DNA of 64,000 nucleotides from NCBI GenBank assembly GCA_028285445.1, contig JANQPQ010000038.1, positions 1 through 64,000 on the forward strand. The letters are read 5' to 3'. Shown one piece after another: positions 35,268 through 44,018 of the stretch (position 1 is the first letter of the stretch; each line of letters starts with the position of its first letter). The translations under genes and the position numbers were made by a program. The notes beneath the pieces are model-generated. The model saw only the letters and a program-made list of their open reading frames with translations. It did not search any database and was not told the DNA's origin. The stretch is from Cyclobacteriaceae bacterium (GTDB taxonomy: Bacteria; Bacteroidota; Bacteroidia; Cytophagales; Cyclobacteriaceae).

Positions 35268-35271
35268 AGGG

Positions 35272-35279
35272 CAAATATA
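35272..35279 (-). promoter_or_regulatory. Candidate -7 box just before the lipoprotein start
   Basis: On the minus strand TATATTTG matches TAnnTTTG exactly and ends five bases before the GTG at 35267. If real, the transcript would be leaderless or nearly so. No -33 box at the usual distance. Confidence 0.35.
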
Positions 35280-35332
35280 AGCCCTCAAAAATTAATCGTG
35301 GCCCTTAACTGGCCTCACTTGCCAAGCATTGG

Positions 35333-37915
35333 CTAGTTGTCTGCTACCAACATTTTTACACTGGTCGTACCGAGCTTCGTACTGAGCACGCAGTAGTATA
35401 GACCAAATTGGGCTCTTTCAAGGTTATCATTCATCTTATTCCAAATAATCTCGTGTTTGCCAGCATTCTTCAATCCCTTCCACAGTGTTTTGACTTTCGC
35501 CCCCAACCCATTGTAGATTTCAAGATGCACCTCCATTCTTTCAGGAATTTCAAAAGTAATGGCAGTATTAACTAATACCGGGTTGGGTTGATTTTGATGC
35601 AAGAAAATTCCATTCGCTTCCAAATTGTTGTTTTCTATTCCAACTACATTTCCTCCATTCCATTTGGCCAGGAGTTCCCTCAATGCATCAGGTTTATTTT
35701 GTGGAGCAAAATTGCCAGCGTGAGTTTTGTCGTTAATTCCGTGGCATCCTTCGCAAGTCCTGATTTCTCCCGGAGCAAAAGTTAGCCATTGTCTTTCACG
35801 TACAATAGGTTCCCCTTCCGGGGATACCGTTTGCCATGACAAGGCCCTTGTGGCTGGAACAAATGCGGCGATGGATCCATCACTGGCAATTTTTACGCTA
35901 CTTTCCGGGCCATTACCATCCAGGATATTTGATTCTTTTACAGCCGGTGATTGGGGGGTATTGTGAATAGGAGTAGCAAGGCTTCGTCTACCATTAAAGT
36001 TCCTGAAGCCGTAGGACCGGATCATATCGGCCTGGAATATTTGGAAATGAGAAATGTCATAAACTTTACCATCTGTGGGTATAGTTTCAACACCACCGGG
36101 AACCCGAAGATTGAAAGGTTGTTGGTTTTCTCCCTGGTCTCTTTCAGTTGCATTCCTAATTACGATCAAGGCCATATTGTTTTCAATCAGCCAATCGCGT
36201 AAAGCCTGCTCATCAACGCCTTCTTCTTCCAATACCTGCTTTTCGATTTCCTCAATAGCATATTCAGGCCGCGTTGATGGTCTTGTTCTGGATACCACCT
36301 CAACCACATCCACTTCATTCATATTAACCGTGTAAGAGATGGGTTCAGTATTGTCTCCCCAGTACAAAATCTCTCTTTCAAAACCGTTACCGGTAAGTGC
36401 TTGTGAAGCAGTATGTTCAGTGTCATCATTGCTGGAATTTACCTTCTCCATTTTAGCTAATTGGAAATGATACTTGGTGTCTTGCGTGAAGGGGGCACTC
36501 TGGGAAGTATAAGAAACGATCATGGTACCATCCAGCAGCATTATAGGGTTACGAAAGTGACCTTTATCATTGGTAGTATTGTCGATGTCCGGATGTGTCC
36601 AATCTACAATTTCCATCTCCTGAGGGTTGGCCCCGATGGGTAATGCAAATTCGAAAATTCTGCCTGAGGCCATACGACTGAACTCTCTTGACCAGGTGCC
36701 GTAGAAAGTGCCTTCTTTTCCCGGCCGGGGATCTTCCTTGATTTGAAAAATTCCCGCATCAGAACCGATGGTCTCACGGTACTCATTGGCAGAGAAGTTG
36801 CCCAGGGTATAAATAAGGTTGGGATCATCAATTTTAGAACCGTGCTGAAATACGCCGCCAAACTCGTGGCGACCCACGTGATTCATAGTCTGATGTCTTT
36901 CCCCGTTTTCACTTATTTCCCAGGGAAGAAATTCATTGAAATCGTGCAGCGGCTCATTGGGGTCTCTGGTTGGATCCTCTTCAACCCGTGCCTCAGGAAA
37001 TACTTCATAAGGAGTGCCGTCGGCATCCGCGTAAGGTTTCCCATCCTTGGTACCGGGGCCATTGATAACGACAGCCCCATCAGCTTCACTTTCGTAATTC
37101 ACTGGTTGCCAAGGCGTGCCTCCCGCCCGATGGGCATCGGCTTGCTGGTCTCTTTTCAGGTGTTCCCAGCGAGTGGATATGACTCTGCCATCAGACGCGA
37201 TAAACAGATCAAAATCGCCACTGGGAGAATGTGTGAGGTGGGTGACCTCCCCAGTTGACGGATTCAATTTCCAAATGCCACTATTAACTTCATCTGATTC
37301 GTACTCGTCAAGCTGTGGGTAAGTATGCTCAAGGCCGAAAAGTGGAGCATCGGAAGTATAAATGATTTGATCGTCCGTGCCATATACCGGAGAGATGTTA
37401 TTGTAGTTTGGTTGATTAGCTATCTTTTCAATCTTGGCCGGCATACCGGCTACAACTTCATCCAAATTGGTAACTTCATACAGTTGCCACCGATTGTCAC
37501 GATACGACTGGTCATAGGCTGCTTTAGGACCACCAACTACCATAGAGAAGACAGCCTTGTTACCACTCCAATGTACTGTTGGTTGTCTTACAGCGATAGC
37601 ATTTTCACCTTGAATTTCACCGCTGACCACTCCATATCCTGCTTCATGAGTTAGGAATCGCACATTTCCCTCGGTGTCCATAAAACACAAATCCCCGCCC
37701 CATCCGGCTTGGTTTATTCCTGTTTTGTGATTGCCGAAAGTTTCCAACTGATACTTGAACGTACTTCCGGTGCCTAGAGGAGGGCTAACCAAAACAAAAA
37801 GGAGAGGGTTTTGCAAAACGCTATCCGGACGGACCAGATATTTGTTTACTCCAGATGCTAGAAAGGTAAATAGTAATGTGAAAGCTAAAGCTGGGGTGAT
37901 ACGAGCAAATTTCAA
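35333..37915 (-). CDS. T9SS-secreted HzsA-related protein with one haem c motif
   Basis: An 860-residue exported protein. An N-terminal signal or anchor segment (about 8-24) precedes beta-propeller-like sequence (about 60-460) with repeated motifs such as NVRFLTHEAGYGV and GEVTHLTHSPSGDFDLF, a further beta domain and then CEGCH at residues 721-725, a single CxxCH haem-c-binding motif. The last 85 residues are a T9SS type A sorting domain (NQPNPVLVNTAITFEI, VHLEIYNGLGAKVKTL, FGLYYCVLSTKLGTTSVKMLV). The layout recalls the alpha subunit family of hydrazine synthase (HzsA-related), but no partner subunits are nearby, and catalysis is not implied. The start is TTG 37915. Confidence 0.8.
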   Translation of the reverse strand: MKFARITPALAFTLLFTFLASGVNKYLVRPDSVLQNPLLFVLVSPPLGTGSTFKYQLETFGNHKTGINQAGWGGDLCFMDTEGNVRFLTHEAGYGVVSGEIQGENAIAVRQPTVHWSGNKAVFSMVVGGPKAAYDQSYRDNRWQLYEVTNLDEVVAGMPAKIEKIANQPNYNNISPVYGTDDQIIYTSDAPLFGLEHTYPQLDEYESDEVNSGIWKLNPSTGEVTHLTHSPSGDFDLFIASDGRVISTRWEHLKRDQQADAHRAGGTPWQPVNYESEADGAVVINGPGTKDGKPYADADGTPYEVFPEARVEEDPTRDPNEPLHDFNEFLPWEISENGERHQTMNHVGRHEFGGVFQHGSKIDDPNLIYTLGNFSANEYRETIGSDAGIFQIKEDPRPGKEGTFYGTWSREFSRMASGRIFEFALPIGANPQEMEIVDWTHPDIDNTTNDKGHFRNPIMLLDGTMIVSYTSQSAPFTQDTKYHFQLAKMEKVNSSNDDTEHTASQALTGNGFEREILYWGDNTEPISYTVNMNEVDVVEVVSRTRPSTRPEYAIEEIEKQVLEEEGVDEQALRDWLIENNMALIVIRNATERDQGENQQPFNLRVPGGVETIPTDGKVYDISHFQIFQADMIRSYGFRNFNGRRSLATPIHNTPQSPAVKESNILDGNGPESSVKIASDGSIAAFVPATRALSWQTVSPEGEPIVRERQWLTFAPGEIRTCEGCHGINDKTHAGNFAPQNKPDALRELLAKWNGGNVVGIENNNLEANGIFLHQNQPNPVLVNTAITFEIPERMEVHLEIYNGLGAKVKTLWKGLKNAGKHEIIWNKMNDNLERAQFGLYYCVLSTKLGTTSVKMLVADN

Positions 37916-38045
37916 TATGTATGATTGTTTATTTTAGATGTAAAGATATAATGCTACGGATTACAATTATTATTTATATGTGTATTTAAATAATAAATAT
38001 AGTTTTAAGAATAAATAATATTTAATGTAACCAGCGGTTTGATGG

Positions 38046-38053
38046 TAGATTTG
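38046..38053 (+). promoter_or_regulatory. Candidate -7 box for a lipoprotein gene
   Basis: TAGATTTG fits TAnnTTTG, with TTTA 21 bases upstream as a weak -33. It lies 69 bases before the ATG at 38122 inside a very AT-rich region (37960-38040). Confidence 0.35.
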
Positions 38054-38121
38054 TAAGAGAATAACAACATATTCACAACTATCAGTTAATACTAAGTGTC
38101 TAGCTTTATAGGCAACTTAGC

Positions 38122-38511
38122 ATGAACAGACTGATTCCAATTTTGCTTCTCACCGTGGGTATGTTACTCGTAGCGTGCGATTACGACACTATTCAGCGCG
38201 ATAACATTATGCAGGTAGAAATAGCCAATGACTCCGAGTACCAACTAAACCTTGGCTTGCAACAAATACTGGGCAGGCCGGGGATAGTAGAGGCTCATAT
38301 TTCTCGCCAGGCAGACTTTTTCAGAATTAGCAAGCTAACCTTTGAGGTAACGGCACTAGGCGTGGAAGATGCACTAATCTACAGCTATCTGGCTGCGCAA
38401 GATTTTGTAGGGAGAGATTGGGTGGAGATAAAAGTTTGTCGGGGTGCCGCCTGTGCAGATGCGAACAGTAGTGAGGAGGTGGTGGTTATTGAGTTTATCG
38501 TCAGGAACTAG
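38122..38511 (+). CDS. Hypothetical lipoprotein
   Basis: A 129-residue protein with a type II signal peptide and lipobox LVAC at residues about 16-19. The mature part is beta-rich with two late Cys residues in VCRGAACAD that may pair. I recognise no family. It is monocistronic on the plus strand; its stop codon shares bases with the stop of the convergent gene. Confidence 0.68.
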   Translation: MNRLIPILLLTVGMLLVACDYDTIQRDNIMQVEIANDSEYQLNLGLQQILGRPGIVEAHISRQADFFRISKLTFEVTALGVEDALIYSYLAAQDFVGRDWVEIKVCRGAACADANSSEEVVVIEFIVRN

Positions 38512-38804
38512 TTCCTGTTTTCTTCAGCATTTGATTCTTCTTCACTTGCGTCTTCGGCTGCCTTTTTATCCATATTGGCCAGTTTGTTGGCAAAAACCAG
38601 CCCTGAGATAATAAAGACCAATCCCAACAGCATCATCACAATTTCAATTGTAGTGAGCTCCCTTTCCTCTAGATTTTTTCTTCCGGTAATTAACAGGTAA
38701 TAACCCCCTTGAACGGCAATTATCACTAGGGCCCCAATCCAGGAGAATCGGCCTAGCTGGATGATGAGACTTCGTTTGGAGTCGGATTTTGGATTTTGAG
38801 GCAT
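38508..38804 (-). CDS. Small two-helix membrane protein
   Basis: A 98-residue protein with two membrane helices (about 19-38 and 53-72) and a strongly acidic C-terminal tail (about 80-98, with DASEEESNAEEN). No known family is recognised. The upstream gene on the same strand starts its run at 38839. Confidence 0.65.
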   Translation of the reverse strand: MPQNPKSDSKRSLIIQLGRFSWIGALVIIAVQGGYYLLITGRKNLEERELTTIEIVMMLLGLVFIISGLVFANKLANMDKKAAEDASEEESNAEENRN

Positions 38805-38838
38805 GGTGTTTCTAAAGATAGGATTTAAATGACTAGCG

Positions 38839-39414
38839 TTACAAGTACGAGGTAATTGACCGAACAGCTAAGACCAGTAGTACCAGGAAAATGCGGCTTA
38901 CGTCTGGGAATGATTCCCTAAACTCCTTTCGATCTAGCAACAAGGTGATAGCAAGCATCTTTGCTCCGGTGTAAATGATGAAATACTGGTCTGGCAAACT
39001 CCAGTGGGGGAATAATGACAGTACTATAAAGACATAGGCTAACATCAGCAAAACGGCAACTATGATGACAGTGACTTTGACCGACGGCAATTTGGACTTC
39101 ATTAGTTTAGAATCGAATAGAAGCAAAAGAGCAAAAATGAAGTTATTAAAATACCCCAGTTGAATTAGGACTCCTGCAAAAGGAAGGTGTAGTACCCTCA
39201 ACAGACCTCCAAGGATCAGAAATAAGAAGAGCGCTGTCGCTACTTTGTACTTCAGCTGTCTCAACCGGATAATATAGTAGATCAGTCCGATTGTTAGCGT
39301 GGACATACTAAACAAAAAAATAATGGAGGCGTCGGCGACTTCCTGTTTAGTTAGCATCCAGCCTGCTGTATGAAGGATGGCAATACTGCTAGCTGCGATA
39401 ATGTCGAATTTCAT
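38839..39414 (-). CDS. Polytopic membrane protein of unknown function
   Basis: A roughly 190-residue protein with six or seven predicted membrane helices covering almost its whole length. I start at ATG 39414 (MKFDIIAASS), because the nine extra residues from 39441 are polar and unlike the rest. No catalytic or transport motif is visible. It lies between the small membrane proteins; a link to GldL-type or other gliding proteins could not be supported. Confidence 0.6.
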   Translation of the reverse strand: MKFDIIAASSIAILHTAGWMLTKQEVADASIIFLFSMSTLTIGLIYYIIRLRQLKYKVATALFLFLILGGLLRVLHLPFAGVLIQLGYFNNFIFALLLLFDSKLMKSKLPSVKVTVIIVAVLLMLAYVFIVLSLFPHWSLPDQYFIIYTGAKMLAITLLLDRKEFRESFPDVSRIFLVLLVLAVRSITSYL

Positions 39415-39571
39415 GGTTGACGGTGGGGAGGCCATATCCACTTAGAGCTTTAAAACTTACACTGTTCCAATCCAAAAAAACTATTTCCTATCCCGGTAGG
39501 GCTTGACACAACGTCAAATTCCCTGATCAAGAACCCGCCAGGGCTTCTTCTGAAGTAGCATGCCCGTAAAT

Positions 39572-39916
39572 TTATGCAATTTCATTCATCACCAAGATGC
39601 CCCAAATCATACCAATAATAATCAAGGCCAAATTAACTTGAACAATCCTCTGCCTTACCAGGCCCTTGTAAATTACTAATGTCAGGTAAGTGGGGAGAAT
39701 AACTAGATGAAGCAGTCTAGCAGATTGAATTGCAGTTATAAAAACAAAGAGTCCAATGCCTGCTTGTCCATCAACATGTCCTGTTGGTGGTCTGTATTGC
39801 AGGAGGTTGACACCAAAAAAGATAAGGATACCTAACAGAAGGATGCTAATTACAAGCAGGATCCAGTTTAATATCTTCACTTTATTAAGCAGGTTTCCTA
39901 GACCATTCCCCTCCAA
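39572..39916 (-). CDS. Small membrane protein of unknown function
   Basis: A protein of about 114 residues with three predicted membrane helices (about 15-37, 52-74, 92-112). No ATG is available near the front: TTG 39916 overlaps the end of ispE by 19 bases; a GTG at 39880 just after the ispE stop is a shorter alternative. Family not recognised. Probably translated with ispE. Confidence 0.6.
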   Translation of the reverse strand: MEGNGLGNLLNKVKILNWILLVISILLLGILIFFGVNLLQYRPPTGHVDGQAGIGLFVFITAIQSARLLHLVILPTYLTLVIYKGLVRQRIVQVNLALIIIGMIWGILVMNEIA

Positions 39917-40695
39917 ACGACTAATTCTTCGATCTCACTATTAATGACTTCTTCCTCGAACACCCCAAAAACTGCAGCTCCACTGCCCGTCATTGCGGCA
40001 TAGGTGGCTCCATGGTTGTAGAAAGAATCTGATAGAACTTCTATTTCAGCATGAGTTTTAAAGATGAAGGCCTGGAAATCGTTGCGAAGGCTTTGCGCCC
40101 AGGTATGGGCCGGTGACTTTATAATTTCTTCAATCTGCTGTTCAGGTTCTGCGGGGGTAATATTGTGAAAAGCTTCTTTGGTTTTGATTTCTACCTTGGG
40201 CATGGCCACCGTCAGGTGGAGGCCAGCTAGAGGATTTTCAACCTCCTGCAAAATTTCACCACGACCTTTGCCTATGGCTGGTTTGTTCAGAATGAAGAAA
40301 GGACAATCACTGCCCAGTTGTAAGGCGTAGTTCAGTAATTGTTGCTGACTTAAGCCGAGCTCGAATTTATCATTCAACAGCACCAATGTGAAGCTGGCAT
40401 CCGCAGAGCCTCCTCCTAGGCCGGCCCCCATCGGTATGATTTTGTGCAAGTGAATATTTAGAGGGGGAATCTCAAAATCCTTCCTTAATAGATCAACAGC
40501 TTTCAACACCAGGTTGGAATTACCAGCCACCTCCAATCCGGTACAAGTAAATTGATCCTCCTCCCCAGGTATTATCTCCAATACATCTTTAAGCGGAACA
40601 GGGATGAAGCAAGTCTCCAAATCATGATAGCGATCTTCCCGCTTGCGAATAACGTTGAGCCCAAGGTTAATTTTCGCATTAGGGAATACTACCAT
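39898..40695 (-). CDS. ispE: 4-diphosphocytidyl-2-C-methyl-D-erythritol kinase
   Basis: A 265-residue GHMP kinase of the MEP isoprenoid pathway. It has the N-terminal AKINLGLNVIRKREDRYHDLE-type substrate region, the glycine-rich ATP motif PMGAGLGGGSADAS, and the C-terminal MTGSGAAVFG. It phosphorylates CDP-ME at the 2-hydroxyl. It lies 9 bases downstream of fabI. Confidence 0.95.
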   Translation of the reverse strand: MVVFPNAKINLGLNVIRKREDRYHDLETCFIPVPLKDVLEIIPGEEDQFTCTGLEVAGNSNLVLKAVDLLRKDFEIPPLNIHLHKIIPMGAGLGGGSADASFTLVLLNDKFELGLSQQQLLNYALQLGSDCPFFILNKPAIGKGRGEILQEVENPLAGLHLTVAMPKVEIKTKEAFHNITPAEPEQQIEEIIKSPAHTWAQSLRNDFQAFIFKTHAEIEVLSDSFYNHGATYAAMTGSGAAVFGVFEEEVINSEIEELVVWRGMV

Positions 40696-40704
40696 GCTGA
40701 AATA

Positions 40705-41517
40705 CTACTTAGTAAGTTCCTTAATCAGATCTTCGGTAATACCTGAGCTTGAGAATCCGCCGTCGTGCATGAGATTTTGCATTGTTACCATGCGGGTATA
40801 ATCTGAGAACATCGCTACAATGTAGTTGGCGCAGTCTTCAGCAGAGGCATTGCCTAATGGTGACATCTTATCAGCATAGCTGAAGAAAACGTCGAAACCA
40901 GGTACCCCGCTACCGGCGGTGGTCATTGTGGGAGACTGAGAGATGGTATTTACTCGCACTTTCTTACTCTTGGCGAAGCGATAGCCATAACTTCTGGCGA
41001 TTGATTCCAACACCGATTTGGCCTGTGCCATGTCTGAATAATCGGGGAATGATCGTTGCGCCGCTATGTAGCTTAGGGCTAGTATTGAGCCCCACTCGTT
41101 CATGGCATCGAGCTTCTCCGCCGTTTGCATCACTTTGTGGAAGGAGATGCCGGAAATATCTAGTGTCTTAAGAAACCAGTCGTAGTTAAGGTCGCCGTAG
41201 GGTTTGCTTTTACGCACATTCGGGCTCATACCTATAGAATGCAACACGAAATCGAGTTTACCCCCTAGCTTTTCCATCGACTGCTCAAAAAGGGCATTCA
41301 ACTCCTCCATGGAGGTGGCATCAGCCGGTATTACTTCTGCATCACAAGCCTCGGCAAGTTCATTTATCTTTCCCATACGTAAGGCAATTGGTGCGTTAGT
41401 TAGTACAAAGCGACCTCCAGCCTCATGTACTTTTTCTGCCGTCTTCCAGGCTATTGAACTTTCATCCAATGCGCCAAAAATGATTCCTTTTTTGCCTTCT
41501 AATAGTTGATGAGCCAT
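40705..41517 (-). CDS. fabI: Enoyl-[acyl-carrier-protein] reductase (NADH)
   Basis: A 270-residue SDR-fold reductase. The nucleotide loop GALDESSIAWKTAE, the HSIGMSPNVR segment and the YxxxxxxK catalytic pattern (two Tyr in SYIAAQRSFPDYSDMAQAK) identify FabI; the C-terminus has LMHDGGFSSSGI. It performs the last reduction of each fatty-acid elongation cycle. Together with ispE it heads a run of lipid-related genes. Confidence 0.95.
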   Translation of the reverse strand: MAHQLLEGKKGIIFGALDESSIAWKTAEKVHEAGGRFVLTNAPIALRMGKINELAEACDAEVIPADATSMEELNALFEQSMEKLGGKLDFVLHSIGMSPNVRKSKPYGDLNYDWFLKTLDISGISFHKVMQTAEKLDAMNEWGSILALSYIAAQRSFPDYSDMAQAKSVLESIARSYGYRFAKSKKVRVNTISQSPTMTTAGSGVPGFDVFFSYADKMSPLGNASAEDCANYIVAMFSDYTRMVTMQNLMHDGGFSSSGITEDLIKELTK

Positions 41518-41563
41518 GAATTAATAAGTTTGGATTTCAGCCAGCAATATTACGAAAAAGCAA

Positions 41564-42508
41564 TCAGAGAATTACAATCTGACCCTCTTCAGCAATATTG
41601 AACCCCATTTGCCTCACTTCTGCCTTGCGGGGATGACCACCCAATATCAACGGGTTAGTGTGGTTGAAATGGATGAAATGCACTTTGGCCTTGTCGGTTT
41701 CACTCAATTTGGCAAATAAGGCGGTACTTTCTACAATAAAAGGGTGGGGGATTTCACTCATGTCTCTGCCCGGTAGTTCATCGCCATCGTAAAAGCTACC
41801 ATCAACAAATGCGTAATCAACGGCATTGATCACTTCAACAATGTCTGTTTCCCACTTTTCCCACTTGTCTATATCCGGTATAAATAATGCTGATTTATTC
41901 GGACCGCTGATTATGTAGCCGGCCGTTTCGGTAAATTCATCCCGATGAGGAACTTCCAGGGCGGTAACTGAAAACTGATCGCTTAGTTCAACAGTTGTGC
42001 TGTCCTGAATAGGGCGAATGATGATATTCTGCAAGTCGGCCAATTGGGACCAGGGGCCATTCTCTGCCAGGAAGGTTTGCATCCGGGGCATGGCATAAAC
42101 ATCGATGTTCTTGCTTCCCATTACTTCGCGGCCCAAAAACATCAGTCCGGTATAATGGCCAATGTGCCCGTGAGTAAGGAATATTCCCTGCAGCTTGTTG
42201 GGTTCAAGGTTGTGTAGCTGCTCGGTGAAACTTGGGGTGGCATCAAACATCCAGGCTTTAGACTGCCTCGGGTCAACCACAGCCAAGCAAGAAACCAACT
42301 TCTTCTCCTCAAGCCCTTGATAGTACCTGGTACAGTTGGCTTTTTGGCAATCGGCGTGGGGGAAGCCGCCATCTTGTGCGATCCCCATTACCTGTAGATA
42401 GAGTTGATCGGGTGGTTGTGTTTGATCTATAGCTTCTTGGGCAGGCTGGTTCTCGACTGAGCAGGCTACCAATAGTGTGCAGAATACCAGGACTTGTCTC
42501 GATATCAT
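41564..42508 (-). CDS. PqqB-like MBL-fold metallo-hydrolase, lipoprotein
   Basis: A 314-residue protein with a lipoprotein signal (LLVAC) and a metallo-beta-lactamase fold. The metal site is non-standard for hydrolases but near the family: FLTHGHIGHYTGLM supplies the HxHxx(D/G)H region, with further His in VPHRDEF and HFNHTNPL. It resembles PqqB, a protein that oxidises the PQQ precursor, but no pqqA, C, D or E gene is present in the window, so PQQ synthesis is not implied. Exported location also differs from cytoplasmic PqqB. It overlaps the macrodomain gene by 1 base. Confidence 0.8.
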   Translation of the reverse strand: MISRQVLVFCTLLVACSVENQPAQEAIDQTQPPDQLYLQVMGIAQDGGFPHADCQKANCTRYYQGLEEKKLVSCLAVVDPRQSKAWMFDATPSFTEQLHNLEPNKLQGIFLTHGHIGHYTGLMFLGREVMGSKNIDVYAMPRMQTFLAENGPWSQLADLQNIIIRPIQDSTTVELSDQFSVTALEVPHRDEFTETAGYIISGPNKSALFIPDIDKWEKWETDIVEVINAVDYAFVDGSFYDGDELPGRDMSEIPHPFIVESTALFAKLSETDKAKVHFIHFNHTNPLILGGHPRKAEVRQMGFNIAEEGQIVIL

Positions 42509-43002
42509 TAAGCTAGAAGTTTTTGATAGAGTTGATAATTTTCATCATCGAAGCAGATGAACGTAACTTGCAGGTCATGAGCTTTCACGAACATTTCTTT
42601 GACAACACTAATCGCAATTTGCGCGGCTTGTGGCTTAGGGAAAGCGTAAATACCAGTGCTAATATTTGGAAAAGCAATGGTAGCAAGGTCGGTGCTCAAT
42701 GCCAGCTCCAGCGAGTTTCTGTACGCCCTTTCAAGTAATTCATGCTCTCCCTTCTCGCCTCCATACCAAACAGGCCCGACAGTGTGGATAACGAAACGCG
42801 CCGGGAGATTGTAACCTTTAGTAATTTTCGCCTGGCCTGTTTCACAACCACCTAAGGTTTTGCACTCTGCCAGCAACTGCGGCCCGGCAGCCTTATGGAT
42901 AGCGCCATCTACTCCTCCACCACCTAACAGGGAATTGTTCGCTGCATTTACAATTGCATCTCCGCCAAAGGCAGTAATGTCTCCTTTTTGGAGTTGCATC
43001 AT
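42508..43002 (-). CDS. Macrodomain ADP-ribose hydrolase
   Basis: A 164-residue MacroD-type protein: [18 protein letters not shown], the catalytic loop [14 protein letters not shown] and the substrate loop [16 protein letters not shown] are all present. It would remove ADP-ribose from proteins or O-acetyl-ADP-ribose. It is embedded in the ten-gene run (6-base gap to the gene before and 1-base overlap with the next). Confidence 0.92.
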   Translation of the reverse strand: MMQLQKGDITAFGGDAIVNAANNSLLGGGGVDGAIHKAAGPQLLAECKTLGGCETGQAKITKGYNLPARFVIHTVGPVWYGGEKGEHELLERAYRNSLELALSTDLATIAFPNISTGIYAFPKPQAAQIAISVVKEMFVKAHDLQVTFICFDDENYQLYQKLLA

Positions 43003-43008
43003 AGGCGC

Positions 43009-43218
43009 TTAGATTTTGCCCTCCTTTTCTTCCTTTTTGAATTTGGAGTAATTGATCCAGTTGACAAACAAGAGTAGCCCAGTAACTGCAATTAAAGCCA
43101 TGATGCCTTCATTAAAATTCTCCCTACTTTCAAAGTATGAATAAATCGCCAGGGCTATCGACATCAGGAAAACGAAGACAGACAAATACAGACCAATCAC
43201 AGTACTTTTCTTTCTCAT
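43009..43218 (-). CDS. Small two-helix membrane protein
   Basis: A 69-residue protein with two membrane helices (about 8-28 and 38-55) and a Lys/Glu-rich C-terminal tail. No recognised family. It overlaps the SDR gene by 4 bases and is 6 bases upstream of the macrodomain gene, which supports that it is translated. Confidence 0.68.
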   Translation of the reverse strand: MRKKSTVIGLYLSVFVFLMSIALAIYSYFESRENFNEGIMALIAVTGLLLFVNWINYSKFKKEEKEGKI

Positions 43219-44018
43219 TTCTGCTTTATGCTAACACGTTTTTGAATATATGAAAATAAAGCCGGTGAAAATCGCCTGATCCAAATGGCGTAGTTCTGCT
43301 TACCTATATACACCTCTTCTTTTTTTCGTTTGATGGCCTTGACTATCTTTTTTGCACAAGCCTCGGCAGACATTGCATTTTCATGCTGAGCATCCATGAG
43401 GTTTTGTTCAGAGCCATCGGCAGTTAGCGAGTGATAAGAAACGTTAGTTTTCACGAAACCGGGACAAACCATGGTGACGTGAATATTTTCCTCCCAGAGT
43501 TCGGCCCTCAGGGAATCGAAGAAGCCGTGCAGTGCATGCTTAGAGGCAGCATAGCCGGTGGCCTGGCCAATGCCAAATTTCCCCAGCAAGCTGGAAATCA
43601 CGACGATATGCCCACCTTTTTTTGATAGCATACTGGGTAGCAGCCCCTTAGTGAGAGTTATGGTGCCGAAGTAATTGATATTCATCAAGCGATGATAAAC
43701 ATCCATGACGGTTTTCTCTGCCGGTGAACGCTGTGAAATGCCGGCGTTATTCACCAGAATATCGACGTGCCCGTAGTAGTTGGCTGCAGCCTCAGCGGTT
43801 AGCGTAAGGGTGTCTGTTTGCTCGAGGTCTACCGGTAATATTGAAATATTCCCTTGTAATGCATCCGGGCAGATATTCTTCACTCGCTCCAACTCAGATT
43901 TTCTTCGGGCTGAGATTATGAGTTTGCACTGTTCTTGTGCCAGCAGGTAGACCAGCGCTTCCCCAATGCCAGAGGAGGCACCGGTGATCCAGACTACTTT
44001 GCCAGCTAAATTTGACAT
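43215..44018 (-). CDS. SDR family oxidoreductase
   Basis: A 267-residue short-chain dehydrogenase. The NAD(P) motif is WITGASSGIGEAL, followed by LVNNAGISQRSP and VISSLLGKFGIGQATGYAASKHAL, giving the catalytic Ser, Tyr and Lys (YxxxK). The C-terminus has KIVKAIKRKKEEVYIG and is basic and hydrophobic, which suggests membrane association. Substrate not assignable. It overlaps the aminotransferase gene by one base. Confidence 0.9.
   Translation of the reverse strand: MSNLAGKVVWITGASSGIGEALVYLLAQEQCKLIISARRKSELERVKNICPDALQGNISILPVDLEQTDTLTLTAEAAANYYGHVDILVNNAGISQRSPAEKTVMDVYHRLMNINYFGTITLTKGLLPSMLSKKGGHIVVISSLLGKFGIGQATGYAASKHALHGFFDSLRAELWEENIHVTMVCPGFVKTNVSYHSLTADGSEQNLMDAQHENAMSAEACAKKIVKAIKRKKEEVYIGKQNYAIWIRRFSPALFSYIQKRVSIKQK

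Noticed and set aside
41564-42508. A PQQ biosynthesis locus around the PqqB-like gene
   Set aside because: No pqqA, pqqC, pqqD or pqqE homologue is visible in the window.
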